From CAYFPX01 sp964519895 (lineage in GTDB: Bacteria > Myxococcota_A > UBA796 > CAJQPC01): a stretch of 64,000 bases of DNA. The notes beneath the pieces were generated by a model. It had not been told where the DNA came from and ran no database searches. It saw only the letters and a list, made by a program, of their open reading frames with translations. Positions 18,105 through 28,447 of this stretch are shown in pieces. The position numbers and the translations under genes are program-made. Where the stretch lies: NCBI GenBank assembly GCA_964519895.1, contig CAZFLE010000009.1:1-64000 (forward strand), written 5' to 3'. Each line of letters starts with the position of its first letter. Positions within the stretch are counted from its first letter, which is position 1.

Positions 18105-20249
18105 TTAGCTCTCGAGTCCGAGCTCGGGCGCGTCCTCGGTGACCTGCTGGAGCTCCGGCCGGACCGGCACGCGGACCGTGAAGCGGCTGCCTCGGCCAGG
18201 GCTGGACTTGACCTCCAGGTCGCCTTCGTGGGCCTTCACGATGCGGTGAGAGATGGCCAGGCCCAGGCCCGTGCCTTGGGTCTTCGTGGTGTAGAAGGGC
18301 ACGAAGAGCTTGTCCAGATCGTCCATGGCGATGCCGGGTCCGTCGTCGACGAAGTGCACCTCGACCCCTTCGAGGCCCTCTTCGCTGCCCGGACGCCGCA
18401 GACGCCCCAGCCGGGTCTCGACAGTCACTGTGCCCCCCCGCCGCTCCACCGCCTGGACGGCGTTCTTGAGCAGGTTCAGGAAGACCTGGCGGAGCTTGTC
18501 CCCGTCCACCCGGCACAGGGGCAGGCCCCCGGCAAGGTCCTGCACGACCCGGACCCCTTCTGGCACGCCTTCCGCCCGCAGGAGCGACAGGACCTGGGTC
18601 ACGGTGGCGTTCAGGTCGTCAGGCTGGCGCTCCAGCTCGAACGGCCGGGAGTAGTCCAGGAAGTTTGAGACCACGACGTTCAGGCGGTCCACCTCGTCGG
18701 TGATGACCTGGAGGAAGTCCCCGTCGTCGGCCTGGACCTGGGTGGCTTGGAGGTATTGGGCAGCGCCCTTGATGCCGGCCAGGGGGTTGCGGATCTCGTG
18801 GGCCAGGCCCGCCGCCATGGTGCCCAGCGCCGCCAGGCGAGCTTGCTCCTTGAGCGCCTCGAAGTCCTCCAGGTTCTCCAGGATGACGGCGGATCGACGA
18901 GCCGTGCGCATCAGCCGGGCGACCTCGTCCTGGGAGATGCCGCCCGATGCCAGGTCCTCCTCGAGCGCCAGCCAGCCCATCACGATGGAGCCGGCCATCA
19001 GCGGGAGCACCACGTCTGCCCGCATCGCGTCCATCGCCCGCAGCCGGGCCGACAGCTCCTCGTCCCCGGGCTCCCAGGACTGGAGCCGCTCCAGCTCCTG
19101 GCGCAGGTAGACGTCCTGCCCTCGCTCGAAGCCATCGCCGAAGGGCGTCGGGGAGACGGCCGGCATCGGCAGCGGGTCCCCCAGGACCCGGTAGTCCACC
19201 AGCCGCACCAGCTGTCGATCGGCGTCTCGCAGGTACAGGGAGACCGCGCTGAAGCGGGCCAGGGAGTGCAGACCGCCCAGCAGCTCCCGGGCCAGGTGTT
19301 CCTTGGACACGACCCGAGGCAGGCCCTGGTCCAGCTGTACCAGGCCTTGCTGCAGCTGGTGTCCGCGCCGGTTCAGGAAACCGGCGACTGTGGCCTGGAG
19401 CTTCGGGTGGTAGGGCTCGTACGCCACCAGGAAGAGCATGCATGCCAGGAACAGGTCGTAGGCCAGGTGCACCCAGGAGTCGATCTGACCCAGGAACATG
19501 ACCGCCAGGCACAGGATCACCAGCGCCAGCGCCGACGTGGTGATGGCCGCGCCCTTGGAGAAGATCTCGTGCAGGTCGACCAAGCGCTCCAGCACGATGA
19601 CCTTGTACAAGGCGTAGAGCGTCAGGGCGACGAACAGGGCACCGATGGGCGGCAACGAGCCCTGGCGGGCCAAGAGCCCCAGAACGCTGGGGGCCAGCGA
19701 GCCGTCCAGGATGCGGGCCAGGCCCTCCAGCGCCGAGAACAGCACGGCCCCTGCAGACAGCAGGAGCAGGTAGCGCAAGCGATCCCGCTCCACGGGATTG
19801 GGCGCCAGCCGCAGCATGGTCCACATGCGCTGGAGCACCAGCAGGAAGGTGCCGTAGACCACGCCGCCGAGCATCATGTCGGGCCAGCTGGGCCCGGGCG
19901 TGTCCTGGAGCAGCACCAGCTCCAGGGCCAGGTACACCACGACAAGCAGCGGTGTCGCGGCCCACATCCGCTTCATCAGTCGGGCGTTCGTGGCGTCCTT
20001 GGGGCTCAGGAAGTGGTCCAGGACCTGGAGCGTCGCCACCGGGAGGAAGGAGCCGGCCGCGGTGAAGACGAAGCGGAACAGGTCCTGGCCCCACGCGACG
20101 TACAGGAAGAACGCGGTGTAGACCACACCGGTCAGCAGCCCCAGGACGGCGAAGTGCTGGCGCAGCTGCTCGTGTCGGTCCCGCCACGTGGTCCCCAGGC
20201 CCAGCGAGACCGCGAGCACAGCGACGGCCAGGTAGACGAGGGCACCCAT
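18105..20249 (-). CDS. Membrane sensor histidine kinase
   Basis: 714 residues. About eight hydrophobic helices fill the first 290 residues, followed by a GAF-like domain and the kinase core: H-box LAHEIRNPLAGIKGAAQYL, N-box QVFLNLLKNAVQAVE, G1 FVDDGPGIAMDD, F-box FVPFYTTK and G2 TGLGLAISHRI. Autophosphorylation at the H-box His and transfer to an unlinked response regulator is expected; none is adjacent. There is no Shine-Dalgarno upstream of the ATG, but TAGGCT lies six bases before it. The gene is divergent from selA. Confidence 0.93.
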   Translation of the reverse strand: MGALVYLAVAVLAVSLGLGTTWRDRHEQLRQHFAVLGLLTGVVYTAFFLYVAWGQDLFRFVFTAAGSFLPVATLQVLDHFLSPKDATNARLMKRMWAATPLLVVVYLALELVLLQDTPGPSWPDMMLGGVVYGTFLLVLQRMWTMLRLAPNPVERDRLRYLLLLSAGAVLFSALEGLARILDGSLAPSVLGLLARQGSLPPIGALFVALTLYALYKVIVLERLVDLHEIFSKGAAITTSALALVILCLAVMFLGQIDSWVHLAYDLFLACMLFLVAYEPYHPKLQATVAGFLNRRGHQLQQGLVQLDQGLPRVVSKEHLARELLGGLHSLARFSAVSLYLRDADRQLVRLVDYRVLGDPLPMPAVSPTPFGDGFERGQDVYLRQELERLQSWEPGDEELSARLRAMDAMRADVVLPLMAGSIVMGWLALEEDLASGGISQDEVARLMRTARRSAVILENLEDFEALKEQARLAALGTMAAGLAHEIRNPLAGIKGAAQYLQATQVQADDGDFLQVITDEVDRLNVVVSNFLDYSRPFELERQPDDLNATVTQVLSLLRAEGVPEGVRVVQDLAGGLPLCRVDGDKLRQVFLNLLKNAVQAVERRGGTVTVETRLGRLRRPGSEEGLEGVEVHFVDDGPGIAMDDLDKLFVPFYTTKTQGTGLGLAISHRIVKAHEGDLEVKSSPGRGSRFTVRVPVRPELQQVTEDAPELGLES

Positions 20250-20285
20250 GCCGACAGCCTATCCGGCTCCGCTATGCTGGCCCCG
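20250..20285. promoter_or_regulatory. Compact divergent promoter region, HK / selA
   Basis: Only 36 bases separate the two start codons. Rightward, CCGACA (20251-20256) and TATGCT (20273-20278) with a 16-base spacer could form a promoter whose transcript begins at or next to the selA start. Leftward, the minus strand has TAGGCT (complement of 20256-20261) six bases before the kinase ATG. Neither gene has a clear Shine-Dalgarno. Leaderless initiation is an inference. Confidence 0.35.
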
Positions 20286-21617
20286 ATGGCTGCCCCCGGG
20301 CCCAACCCCCTGTTTCGCCAGATCCCCGGGGTCGACGCGCTGCTCGCCTCGGCGGGCCTGGCTGGGCTCCCTCCCGCCCTGGCCCGGCTCGCCGTGCGAC
20401 AAGTGCTCGGCGAGACCCGGGACGGGATCCGATCCGGCGAGCTGGCGCAGCTCCCGGACCTGGAGGCCGCCTGTGTCGCGCGGGTCGCCGATCTGCGCCG
20501 CCAGAAGCTCCGCGGTGTCATCAACGCGACTGGGATCGTGCTCCACACCAACCTGGGCCGGGCGCCTCTGGCCCCCCAGGCCGCAGCGGCCGTGGCCGAC
20601 GTGGCTGCCGGCTACAGCAACGCGGAGCTCGAGCTGTCGTCGGGCAAGCGCGGGGGCCGCCTGCGGGGCATCCGCGAGCCCCTCTGCTTGCTGCTGGGGT
20701 GTGACGACGCCATCGCCGTCAACAACAACGCCGCCGCCGTGGTGCTGGCCCTGGCCGCCCTGGCCAAGGATCGCGAGGTCGTGGTCTCCCGGGGCGAGCT
20801 CGTCGAGATCGGGGGCTCCTTCCGGGTGCCCGACATCATGGCGGCCAGCGGTGCCCGCATGGTCGAGGTCGGCACGACCAACCGCACCCGGGCCGGGGAC
20901 TACGCCGCCGCCATGGGACCCGACACGGCGCTGCTGTTGAAGGTCCACCGGAGCAACTTCCAGGTGGTGGGCTTCACCGAAGACGCCGGCACCGCAGAGC
21001 TCGCCGCGCTGGGGCCACCGTTGCTCCAGGACCTGGGAAGCGGGGCACTGCTCGATGGGGTGGGGGACGAGCCGCTGGTGTCCCGGGTGCTGAGCGCCGG
21101 TGCGGCGCTGGTGTGCTTCTCCGGGGACAAGCTGCTCGGGGGCCCTCAGGCGGGCATCCTGGCCGGGCGAGGCGAGCTGGTGCGGGCGTGTCGCGAGCAC
21201 CCGCTCTACCGGGCGCTGCGCCTCGACAAGCTGGTGCTGGCAGGGCTCGAAGCGACCCTGAGGCTCGTGCTCGCCGGCGATCCGATGGCGATTCCGACCC
21301 AGCGGATGCTGCGAGAGGATCCCACACCCAGGGCCCGGGCTCTGGCCGAGCGCCTGCGGCGGGAGGGGGTCGATGCGGTCACCGAGGCCGACGTGGCCTT
21401 CACCGGAGGCGGTGCGCTGCCCCAGGTGCCGCTGCCCGGCGAGGTGGTGGCGATCCGCACCACAGGCGCCGCCAAGGTGGCCCGCGCGCTCCGCCTGGGC
21501 GACCCCGCCGTGGTGCCGCGGGTGGGCCGGGACGCGTTGCTCCTGGACCTGCGCACCGTGCTCCCGTCCCAGGAGGAAGCGCTAACCGCCGGCTTACTCC
21601 TTGCACTTCGGGCTTGA
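20286..21617 (+). CDS. selA: L-seryl-tRNA(Sec) selenium transferase
   Basis: 443 residues. SelA is the PLP-dependent decamer that converts Ser-tRNA(Sec) to Sec-tRNA(Sec) using selenophosphate. Seen here are the N-terminal RQIPGVDALLASAG, RGVINATGIVLHTNLGRAPL (written in parts: VINATGIVLHTNLGRAPL), GTTNRT, KVHRSNFQVVGF and the PLP-lysine site CFSGDKLLGGPQAG. The ATG at 20274 is an in-frame alternative. Neither selB, selD nor a selenoprotein with an in-frame TGA was recognised nearby. Confidence 0.93.
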   Translation: MAAPGPNPLFRQIPGVDALLASAGLAGLPPALARLAVRQVLGETRDGIRSGELAQLPDLEAACVARVADLRRQKLRGVINATGIVLHTNLGRAPLAPQAAAAVADVAAGYSNAELELSSGKRGGRLRGIREPLCLLLGCDDAIAVNNNAAAVVLALAALAKDREVVVSRGELVEIGGSFRVPDIMAASGARMVEVGTTNRTRAGDYAAAMGPDTALLLKVHRSNFQVVGFTEDAGTAELAALGPPLLQDLGSGALLDGVGDEPLVSRVLSAGAALVCFSGDKLLGGPQAGILAGRGELVRACREHPLYRALRLDKLVLAGLEATLRLVLAGDPMAIPTQRMLREDPTPRARALAERLRREGVDAVTEADVAFTGGGALPQVPLPGEVVAIRTTGAAKVARALRLGDPAVVPRVGRDALLLDLRTVLPSQEEALTAGLLLALRA

Positions 21618-21635
21618 TCGGGCCAGAGGACACAG

Positions 21636-22433
21636 GTGAGCCAGGGTTTCTACGAGCGCCTCGACCTTCGTGAAGGGGCCACGACCGACGAACTCAAGGA
21701 AGCCTACCGCCGGTCGCTGGGTGAGCTCGTGGGTCGGCTGCGCCAGGCCCAGCGGTCCGGGGCCGACACGGCTGTGCTCGAGGCCCAGCGCCGCGAGCTC
21801 GACGAAGCCCACGAGATCCTGAGCGATCCGTCCCGGCGCCGCCGCTACGACCACTTCCGCGCCCTGAGTCGCGCCGAGCCAGCCGATGACCCCGAAGCCT
21901 TCTGGAAGGCCGTCTCGCCGGGTTGGACGGATCCCTCCGCCGCAGCTGCGGTCGACGTCCTGCGCAGCCTGACCGAGCTCCCAGTGGGCGAGACCTTTGG
22001 CACGCCGAGCCCCCAGCCGGCCCCTCGGGGGCCCCAGGCCCCTGCGCCACCGGTGGTCAGCATGATGTCCCCGGAGCAGCGCCACGAACGCGCCCAGGCC
22101 GCGGTGGCTCCCGTGCCCGATCGCGCGGCGCCGGCGCCGGCGGCCCGGCCCCTGTCCGCCCAGGAGCTGCGCGGCCTGGCCGAGAGCTTCGGCTTCGACG
22201 GCCGCTACCTGCAGGCCGTGCGAGAGGCCCGGGGCGCCCGCCTGGAAGACGTCGCCGTCGCCACCAAGATCGCCACACGCTACCTGTCGGCGATCGAGGC
22301 CAACGCCTTCGACAAGCTCCCCGCAGCGGTCTTCGTCAAGGGCTATGTTCGCGAGATCGCGACCTTCCTCGACATCGACCCCGGCCCGGTGGTCGACGGC
22401 TACCTGGCCTTGTTCAGCCGCCAGCGCAGCTAG
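21636..22433 (+). CDS. DnaJ-like domain fused to RodZ-type HTH
   Basis: 265 residues. Residues 1-70 resemble a J domain (FYERLDLREGATTDELKEAY, later AHEILSDPSRRRRYD) but the HPD tripeptide needed to stimulate Hsp70 is absent. A Pro/Ala-rich linker leads to a C-terminal HTH_25 domain (about 180-265) of the RodZ type: VREARGARLEDVAVATKI and YLSAIEANAFDKLPAAVFVKGYV. No transmembrane segment is present, unlike RodZ. Start is a GTG with AGAGGA upstream. I know comparable fusions from Myxococcota; their role is not defined. Confidence 0.85.
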   Translation: MSQGFYERLDLREGATTDELKEAYRRSLGELVGRLRQAQRSGADTAVLEAQRRELDEAHEILSDPSRRRRYDHFRALSRAEPADDPEAFWKAVSPGWTDPSAAAAVDVLRSLTELPVGETFGTPSPQPAPRGPQAPAPPVVSMMSPEQRHERAQAAVAPVPDRAAPAPAARPLSAQELRGLAESFGFDGRYLQAVREARGARLEDVAVATKIATRYLSAIEANAFDKLPAAVFVKGYVREIATFLDIDPGPVVDGYLALFSRQRS

Positions 22434-22434
22434 A

Positions 22435-23370
22435 TTGCCCCAGCATCGCTTCACGGTGCCGGAAGGCAGCCGTCGCCTGGACAAGGCCATCGCGGCCGCT
22501 CTGCCCCACCTCTCCCGCTCTCGGGTCAAGGGTCTCATCGACAGCGGCCACGTGACCGTGGACGGACGCACCCTGCGTCCCAGCGCCAGGCCCACCCCGG
22601 GGGCACTGGTGATCGTGGACGAGCCGGTGTCGGTGGCCACAGCGCTCGTGGCCCAGGACCTGCCCCTGGAGATCCTGCACTCCGACGAACACCTGGCCGT
22701 CATCGTGAAGCCGGCGGGCATGGTCGTCCATCCGGCGCCTGGCCATCCCGATGGCACGCTGGTGAACGCGCTGATGCACCACCTGGACGGTCTGTCCAAC
22801 ATCGGTGGCGAGGACCGCCCGGGCATCGTGCACCGGCTCGACAAGGGCACCAGCGGCGTGATGGTCGTCGCCCGCCACGACCAGGCCCACCGGGGCCTCC
22901 AGGACCTGTTCCGGACCCACGATCTGGACCGCCGCTACCTGGCCCTGGTCCAGGCCGGCCCCCAGCTGGACAACGGCACGATTCGCACCGAGCATGGTCG
23001 TCACCCCCACGACCGCTTGCGCTTCGCCAGCGTGCGTGGGGGCCGCGAAGCCGTGACGCGCTGGTCACGCCGCGAGAGCCTGGGCATCGCCACACTCCTG
23101 GAGTGCAAGCTCGAGACCGGCCGCACACACCAGGTGCGGGTCCACTTGGCAGAACAGGGCTGGCCCATCGTCGGGGACCCGCTCTACACCCGTGGGCGGA
23201 CCCCCAGGAAGGGGCTGCGCGAGCTGGCTGCCAGCCTGGACCACCAGCTGCTGCACGCCTACCGGCTGGGGTTCGTGCACCCGATGACCGGCGACGCGCT
23301 GGCCTTTGACGCGGCGGTCCCGCCGGACTTCCAAGGGGTCTTGGTCGCGCTGCGAGCGCTGGACCGCTGA
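22435..23370 (+). CDS. RluA/RluD-family pseudouridine synthase
   Basis: 311 residues. An N-terminal S4 RNA-binding domain (RLDKAIAAALPHLSRSRVKGLIDSGHV) precedes the catalytic domain with GIVHRLDKGTSGVMVVA, which carries the nucleophilic Asp, and ETGRTHQVRVHL. These enzymes isomerise uridines in rRNA or tRNA; RluD acts on helix 69 of 23S rRNA. The TTG at 22435 is chosen because the product LPQHRFTVPEG aligns with family starts; its ribosome site is weak and the gene begins one base after the preceding stop, so coupling is likely. Confidence 0.92.
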   Translation: MPQHRFTVPEGSRRLDKAIAAALPHLSRSRVKGLIDSGHVTVDGRTLRPSARPTPGALVIVDEPVSVATALVAQDLPLEILHSDEHLAVIVKPAGMVVHPAPGHPDGTLVNALMHHLDGLSNIGGEDRPGIVHRLDKGTSGVMVVARHDQAHRGLQDLFRTHDLDRRYLALVQAGPQLDNGTIRTEHGRHPHDRLRFASVRGGREAVTRWSRRESLGIATLLECKLETGRTHQVRVHLAEQGWPIVGDPLYTRGRTPRKGLRELAASLDHQLLHAYRLGFVHPMTGDALAFDAAVPPDFQGVLVALRALDR

Positions 23371-23377
23371 TCAGCGG
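23364..23377. other. 14-bp palindrome over the rluD-type stop codon
   Basis: CCGCTGATCAGCGG is a perfect palindrome spanning the TGA stop at 23368-23370 and the short gap before the convergent lipoprotein gene. It has no loop, so it is a weak terminator candidate; it may be chance. Confidence 0.3.
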
Positions 23378-23381
23378 GCGA

Positions 23382-24374
23382 TCAAGCCCCGCCGCCGCTG
23401 GTGTCCGTCTCCTTGGTGTCGCCGATGCCGCACTCGGCGTCCGGATCGAGCACCTCGGCCACCACGACTCCCGCCTGGACGCGGCCCGCGATGTCGGCGA
23501 CGTGCAGCTTGACGCAGGCTTCCTCGCCATCGGTCTCGCAGGAGGTGCAGGTGATGCCCAGCAGGGCGCCGTAGTCGCAGTAGGTCTCCCAGTCGGCGCC
23601 CAGCTGACGCAGATCCGCGTCGGCCTTGAGCTCGGCGTCGGCCAGGTCGGTGCCGTCGTCGACCAGGGCGCCGAAGATCTGCACGGAGTCCAGCATGACC
23701 GACTGGCCTTCGACCTCGAGCGGCATGCGCTTGGGGCCCAGCTCGAAGTAGGGGTTCCGGGTGAAGTCGGCGGGCTCGAAGTCCACGGTCTGGTAGCAGG
23801 GGTCCTGCTGGACCTGGCCACCCCCGATGTCCTCGCCCACGGCGAACATGACGTCGAGCTCGGTGTCCGTGACGTCTTGCACGCCCACCAGGAAGATCCC
23901 GCCAAAGTAGCTGGCCAACAGGTCGCCGCCGGTCCCGGACGGCTCGAGCCAGTCCGCGTCGAGCAGGTCCATGGAGAAGGTGCGGTCCAGCAGGGCGTCC
24001 GGGTCCTCGACCGCGTCGCCTTCGGTGCGGGTGGTGAAGGTCCCGCTGGCCACCTGGGTGGCGCACAGCTCGGCGGTCCAGGTGTAGGTCGTGTCCTCGT
24101 CGAGCAGCACGGCAGGCTCGAACACCACGCGGTCATCGACCACGGTGTAGGTGTAGTCCACGGGCGGATCGGTGGTCAGCGTCGCGCCCCCGTGGTCGAT
24201 CATCGCGCCGTCGAACCACAGCACGACCTGGGCGTTGGTGCCGATCACGTCCTCGCCGTCGACCGGCAGGGACTCGACCAGCGAGGCCGCGCACAAGGGC
24301 ACGTCCTCCCAGGCGGTGTGGTCACCGGAGGCGCAGGCGGAGAGGAGGACTGCTGTAGTGAGGGCAAGGCGCAT
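23382..24374 (-). CDS. Lipoprotein with Ig-like domain, tandem copy 3
   Basis: 330 residues. MRLALTTAVLLSACAS is a lipoprotein signal (Cys14). Residues about 35-120 look like a bacterial Ig-like (Big_5/SbsA-type) fold ending in SGTFTT. The C-terminal part shares a pattern with the next two genes upstream: Cys-x-x-FxFxxADFxxNPYFxxGP, then CDYGALLGITCTSCETDGEEACVKL. GGAG lies six bases upstream of the ATG. The C-terminal module is not one I can name. The protein is probably exported to the outer membrane. Confidence 0.75.
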   Translation of the reverse strand: MRLALTTAVLLSACASGDHTAWEDVPLCAASLVESLPVDGEDVIGTNAQVVLWFDGAMIDHGGATLTTDPPVDYTYTVVDDRVVFEPAVLLDEDTTYTWTAELCATQVASGTFTTRTEGDAVEDPDALLDRTFSMDLLDADWLEPSGTGGDLLASYFGGIFLVGVQDVTDTELDVMFAVGEDIGGGQVQQDPCYQTVDFEPADFTRNPYFELGPKRMPLEVEGQSVMLDSVQIFGALVDDGTDLADAELKADADLRQLGADWETYCDYGALLGITCTSCETDGEEACVKLHVADIAGRVQAGVVVAEVLDPDAECGIGDTKETDTSGGGA

Positions 24375-24395
24375 GACGGACTCCGGAGTGGGGCA

Positions 24396-25457
<1,062 letters not shown>

Positions 25458-25490
25458 GGGGACTCCGGTGCGCCGAGAGGTGCGAAGGCA

Positions 25491-25515
25491 GCCGGGCCCC
25501 GCACAGGGGCCCGGC
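25491..25515 (-). terminator. Strong GC hairpin between lipoprotein genes
   Basis: GCCGGGCCCC (25491-25500) and GGGGCCCGGC (25506-25515) form a perfect 10-bp stem with a 5-base loop, located 20 bases after the stop of the upstream lipoprotein gene and before the next one. There is no U-run, so it may be a weak terminator or an mRNA-stability element that sets different expression of the two genes. Confidence 0.55.
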
Positions 25516-25535
25516 GAGTCAGGGGATGCGAGGGC

Positions 25536-26591
25536 TCAGCCGCCGGTGGTGGTGGTGCCACTGGTGCTCGTGGTGCCAGTGGCCTCGAGGTCGCACTCGG
25601 GGTTGGTCAGGGCACCGGTGTCGGTCCAGGTGTCCACGCACTCCTCGTGGCAGTCCTCGTACTCGATGTCGTCGACGGTGATGGCGAGCTCCTCGGCCAG
25701 CAGGTCGATGGCCTTGAGCTCCAGGCAGAAGTCGCCGTCGCCGTTCGGGCAGGCCACGCAGCTCACGCCGAAGCCCAGGATGAAGTCGCAGATGGCGTTC
25801 TCGTCGTCCTCGTCGTCGAAGACGAGCTCGACCAGCGGGCGGGTGTCGATGAGGCCGGACAGGGTGCCGCCGCCGAAGTAGCTGCCGTCCGGGGCAAAGG
25901 TGCCCGAGATCAGCAGGTCGTCGATGGTGACGGAGTAGCCGGCGACCGCGATGGTCGTGGTCTGGGGACCGAGCTGGAAGTACGGGGAGCCGGAGAAGTC
26001 CGCGGCCGGGAACTCGAAGGTCGGCGAGCAGAAGTCCTGGGTGCCGGGGTTGTCCTCGTCGCCGATGGCGCCGGTGATGACCAGATCGGTGCCCTGGATC
26101 TCCTTGACCGCGGCCAGGATCTCGAACTCCAGGTAGGGGGCCAGCGCGGCGCCGACGCCTTCGGGCACGACGATGCGGCCGGTGGACAGGTCGATGCTGT
26201 AGGTCTTGCCCGCCACGTCGGTGTCCAGGGCGTTGCCCAGCTCTGACGTGGTGAAGTTGATGGTCGCGTCGCCCCGGCAGTAGCTCAGGGTCGCGCTGTA
26301 GCTGGTGGCCGGGGCCAGCCCGTCGTGATCGAAGTAGATCTTGGTGCGCTCGTCGTTCCAGGACACGGTGCCGTTCACGCCGTCGACGGTGATCGTCGCG
26401 TCTTCGTCGTGGGGCTGGGACAGGTGGAACTCGATGGGGTTCAGGTAGTAGGCGCTGACGGAGTCGGCTTCGGGGAAGTGCTCCCGGATGTCGATGTCGC
26501 AGCCCGTGATGCCCGAGTCCTCGGTGGTCGTGTCGTCGGTGCAGGCGGCGAGGCCCAGGATGGCAAAGGCGATGGTCGAGCGAAGCAGCAT
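25536..26591 (-). CDS. Lipoprotein, tandem copy 1
   Basis: 351 residues. MLLRSTIAFAILGLAACTDD gives a clear lipobox (LAAC, Cys17). An Ig-like segment (DSVSAYYLNPIEFHLSQP to TINFTTSELG) is followed by the shared module: CSPTFEFPAADFSGSPYFQLGP and CDFILGFGVSCVACPNGDGDFC. The tail is Thr/Ser/Gly-rich. The ATG at 26591 was chosen because GGAGGAG lies just upstream and the signal peptide begins there. A promoter-like TTGACA/TATGGT pair lies about 110 bases upstream. Confidence 0.78.
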   Translation of the reverse strand: MLLRSTIAFAILGLAACTDDTTTEDSGITGCDIDIREHFPEADSVSAYYLNPIEFHLSQPHDEDATITVDGVNGTVSWNDERTKIYFDHDGLAPATSYSATLSYCRGDATINFTTSELGNALDTDVAGKTYSIDLSTGRIVVPEGVGAALAPYLEFEILAAVKEIQGTDLVITGAIGDEDNPGTQDFCSPTFEFPAADFSGSPYFQLGPQTTTIAVAGYSVTIDDLLISGTFAPDGSYFGGGTLSGLIDTRPLVELVFDDEDDENAICDFILGFGVSCVACPNGDGDFCLELKAIDLLAEELAITVDDIEYEDCHEECVDTWTDTGALTNPECDLEATGTTSTSGTTTTGG

Positions 26592-26702
26592 GTCTCCTCC
26601 AAGAGAATGCGGGGGGGTTCGGTGGAGCCGGACCGGAGAGATGGGGGGCGGGTGCGGAACCGACTTCGAACGGCCGGAATGCAGAGTCCGCGGGAGGCGC
26701 GG

Positions 26703-26732
26703 ACCATAGCTGTAGCCCGTCAGGGGTGTCAA
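26703..26732 (-). promoter_or_regulatory. Sigma-70-type promoter for the lipoprotein gene
   Basis: On the minus strand a perfect -35 TTGACA (complement of 26727-26732) and TATGGT (complement of 26703-26708) are separated by 18 bases. Transcription would start near 26696, giving a leader of about 105 bases before the ATG at 26591. Nothing else of note is visible in 26592-26808. Confidence 0.55.
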
Positions 26733-26808
26733 CGAGGCCCCCGCCGAGTGGCGCCGGGTCTCTTGACGAATTCATGGCAGGGGGCGTGGCCCGGCCTGCC
26801 GTGCGGGT

Positions 26809-27081
26809 TCAGGCGGTGCTGTCGGACTGGGCCAGGCGACCCTGGAGGTCTTGGAGCAGGGTGTCCAGGAGCTTGGCCTCGTCGTCGTCCAGGTTGCCGT
26901 CGGTCTTGGCCTTGAGCACGGCCAACAGCTCGATGGTCTGACGGGCGAGCACCAGGTTGGGGGCCGCGGGCGTGGCGGCCTCGATCAGGCCCAGGTGCTC
27001 CATGGCAGAGGCCGCCAGCGAGGTGACGAAGGACGAGAACGAGACGGGCGGCGAGCCGGCGGTGGCGGTCGAGGCGGCCAT
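26809..27081 (-). CDS. DUF1844 small helical protein
   Basis: 90 residues. The sequence VSFSSFVTSLAASAMEHLGL, then LVLARQTIELLAVLKAKTDGNLDDDEAKLLDTLL in parts, is the DUF1844 pattern; the family is common in Deltaproteobacteria and related groups and has no assigned function. It is a small, soluble, all-helical protein. AGGA lies eight bases upstream of the ATG. It follows the HtrA-type protease gene after a 23-base gap and is probably co-transcribed. Confidence 0.82.
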   Translation of the reverse strand: MAASTATAGSPPVSFSSFVTSLAASAMEHLGLIEAATPAAPNLVLARQTIELLAVLKAKTDGNLDDDEAKLLDTLLQDLQGRLAQSDSTA

Positions 27082-27104
27082 GGTCGGTTCCTGGGGCGGG
27101 AGGG

Positions 27105-28355
<1,251 letters not shown>

Positions 28356-28447
28356 CGACCCTCCTTCACACCCACGCCCGAACCCGTCAATGGGCACCGG
28401 AAGTCCGGGGGGGTGCAGTGGGTTGACCGGCGGGGTAGAGACCGCCC

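Noticed and set aside
18747..20273. Very long open frame on the plus strand opposite the histidine kinase, running into selA
   Set aside because: It is the GC-rich antisense shadow of the kinase gene, rich in Gln/His/Gly/Val with no family motifs; only the part from 20286 is real (selA).
20286..21617. Selenoproteins with in-frame TGA
   Set aside because: No gene in the window shows family similarity continuing across a TGA stop.
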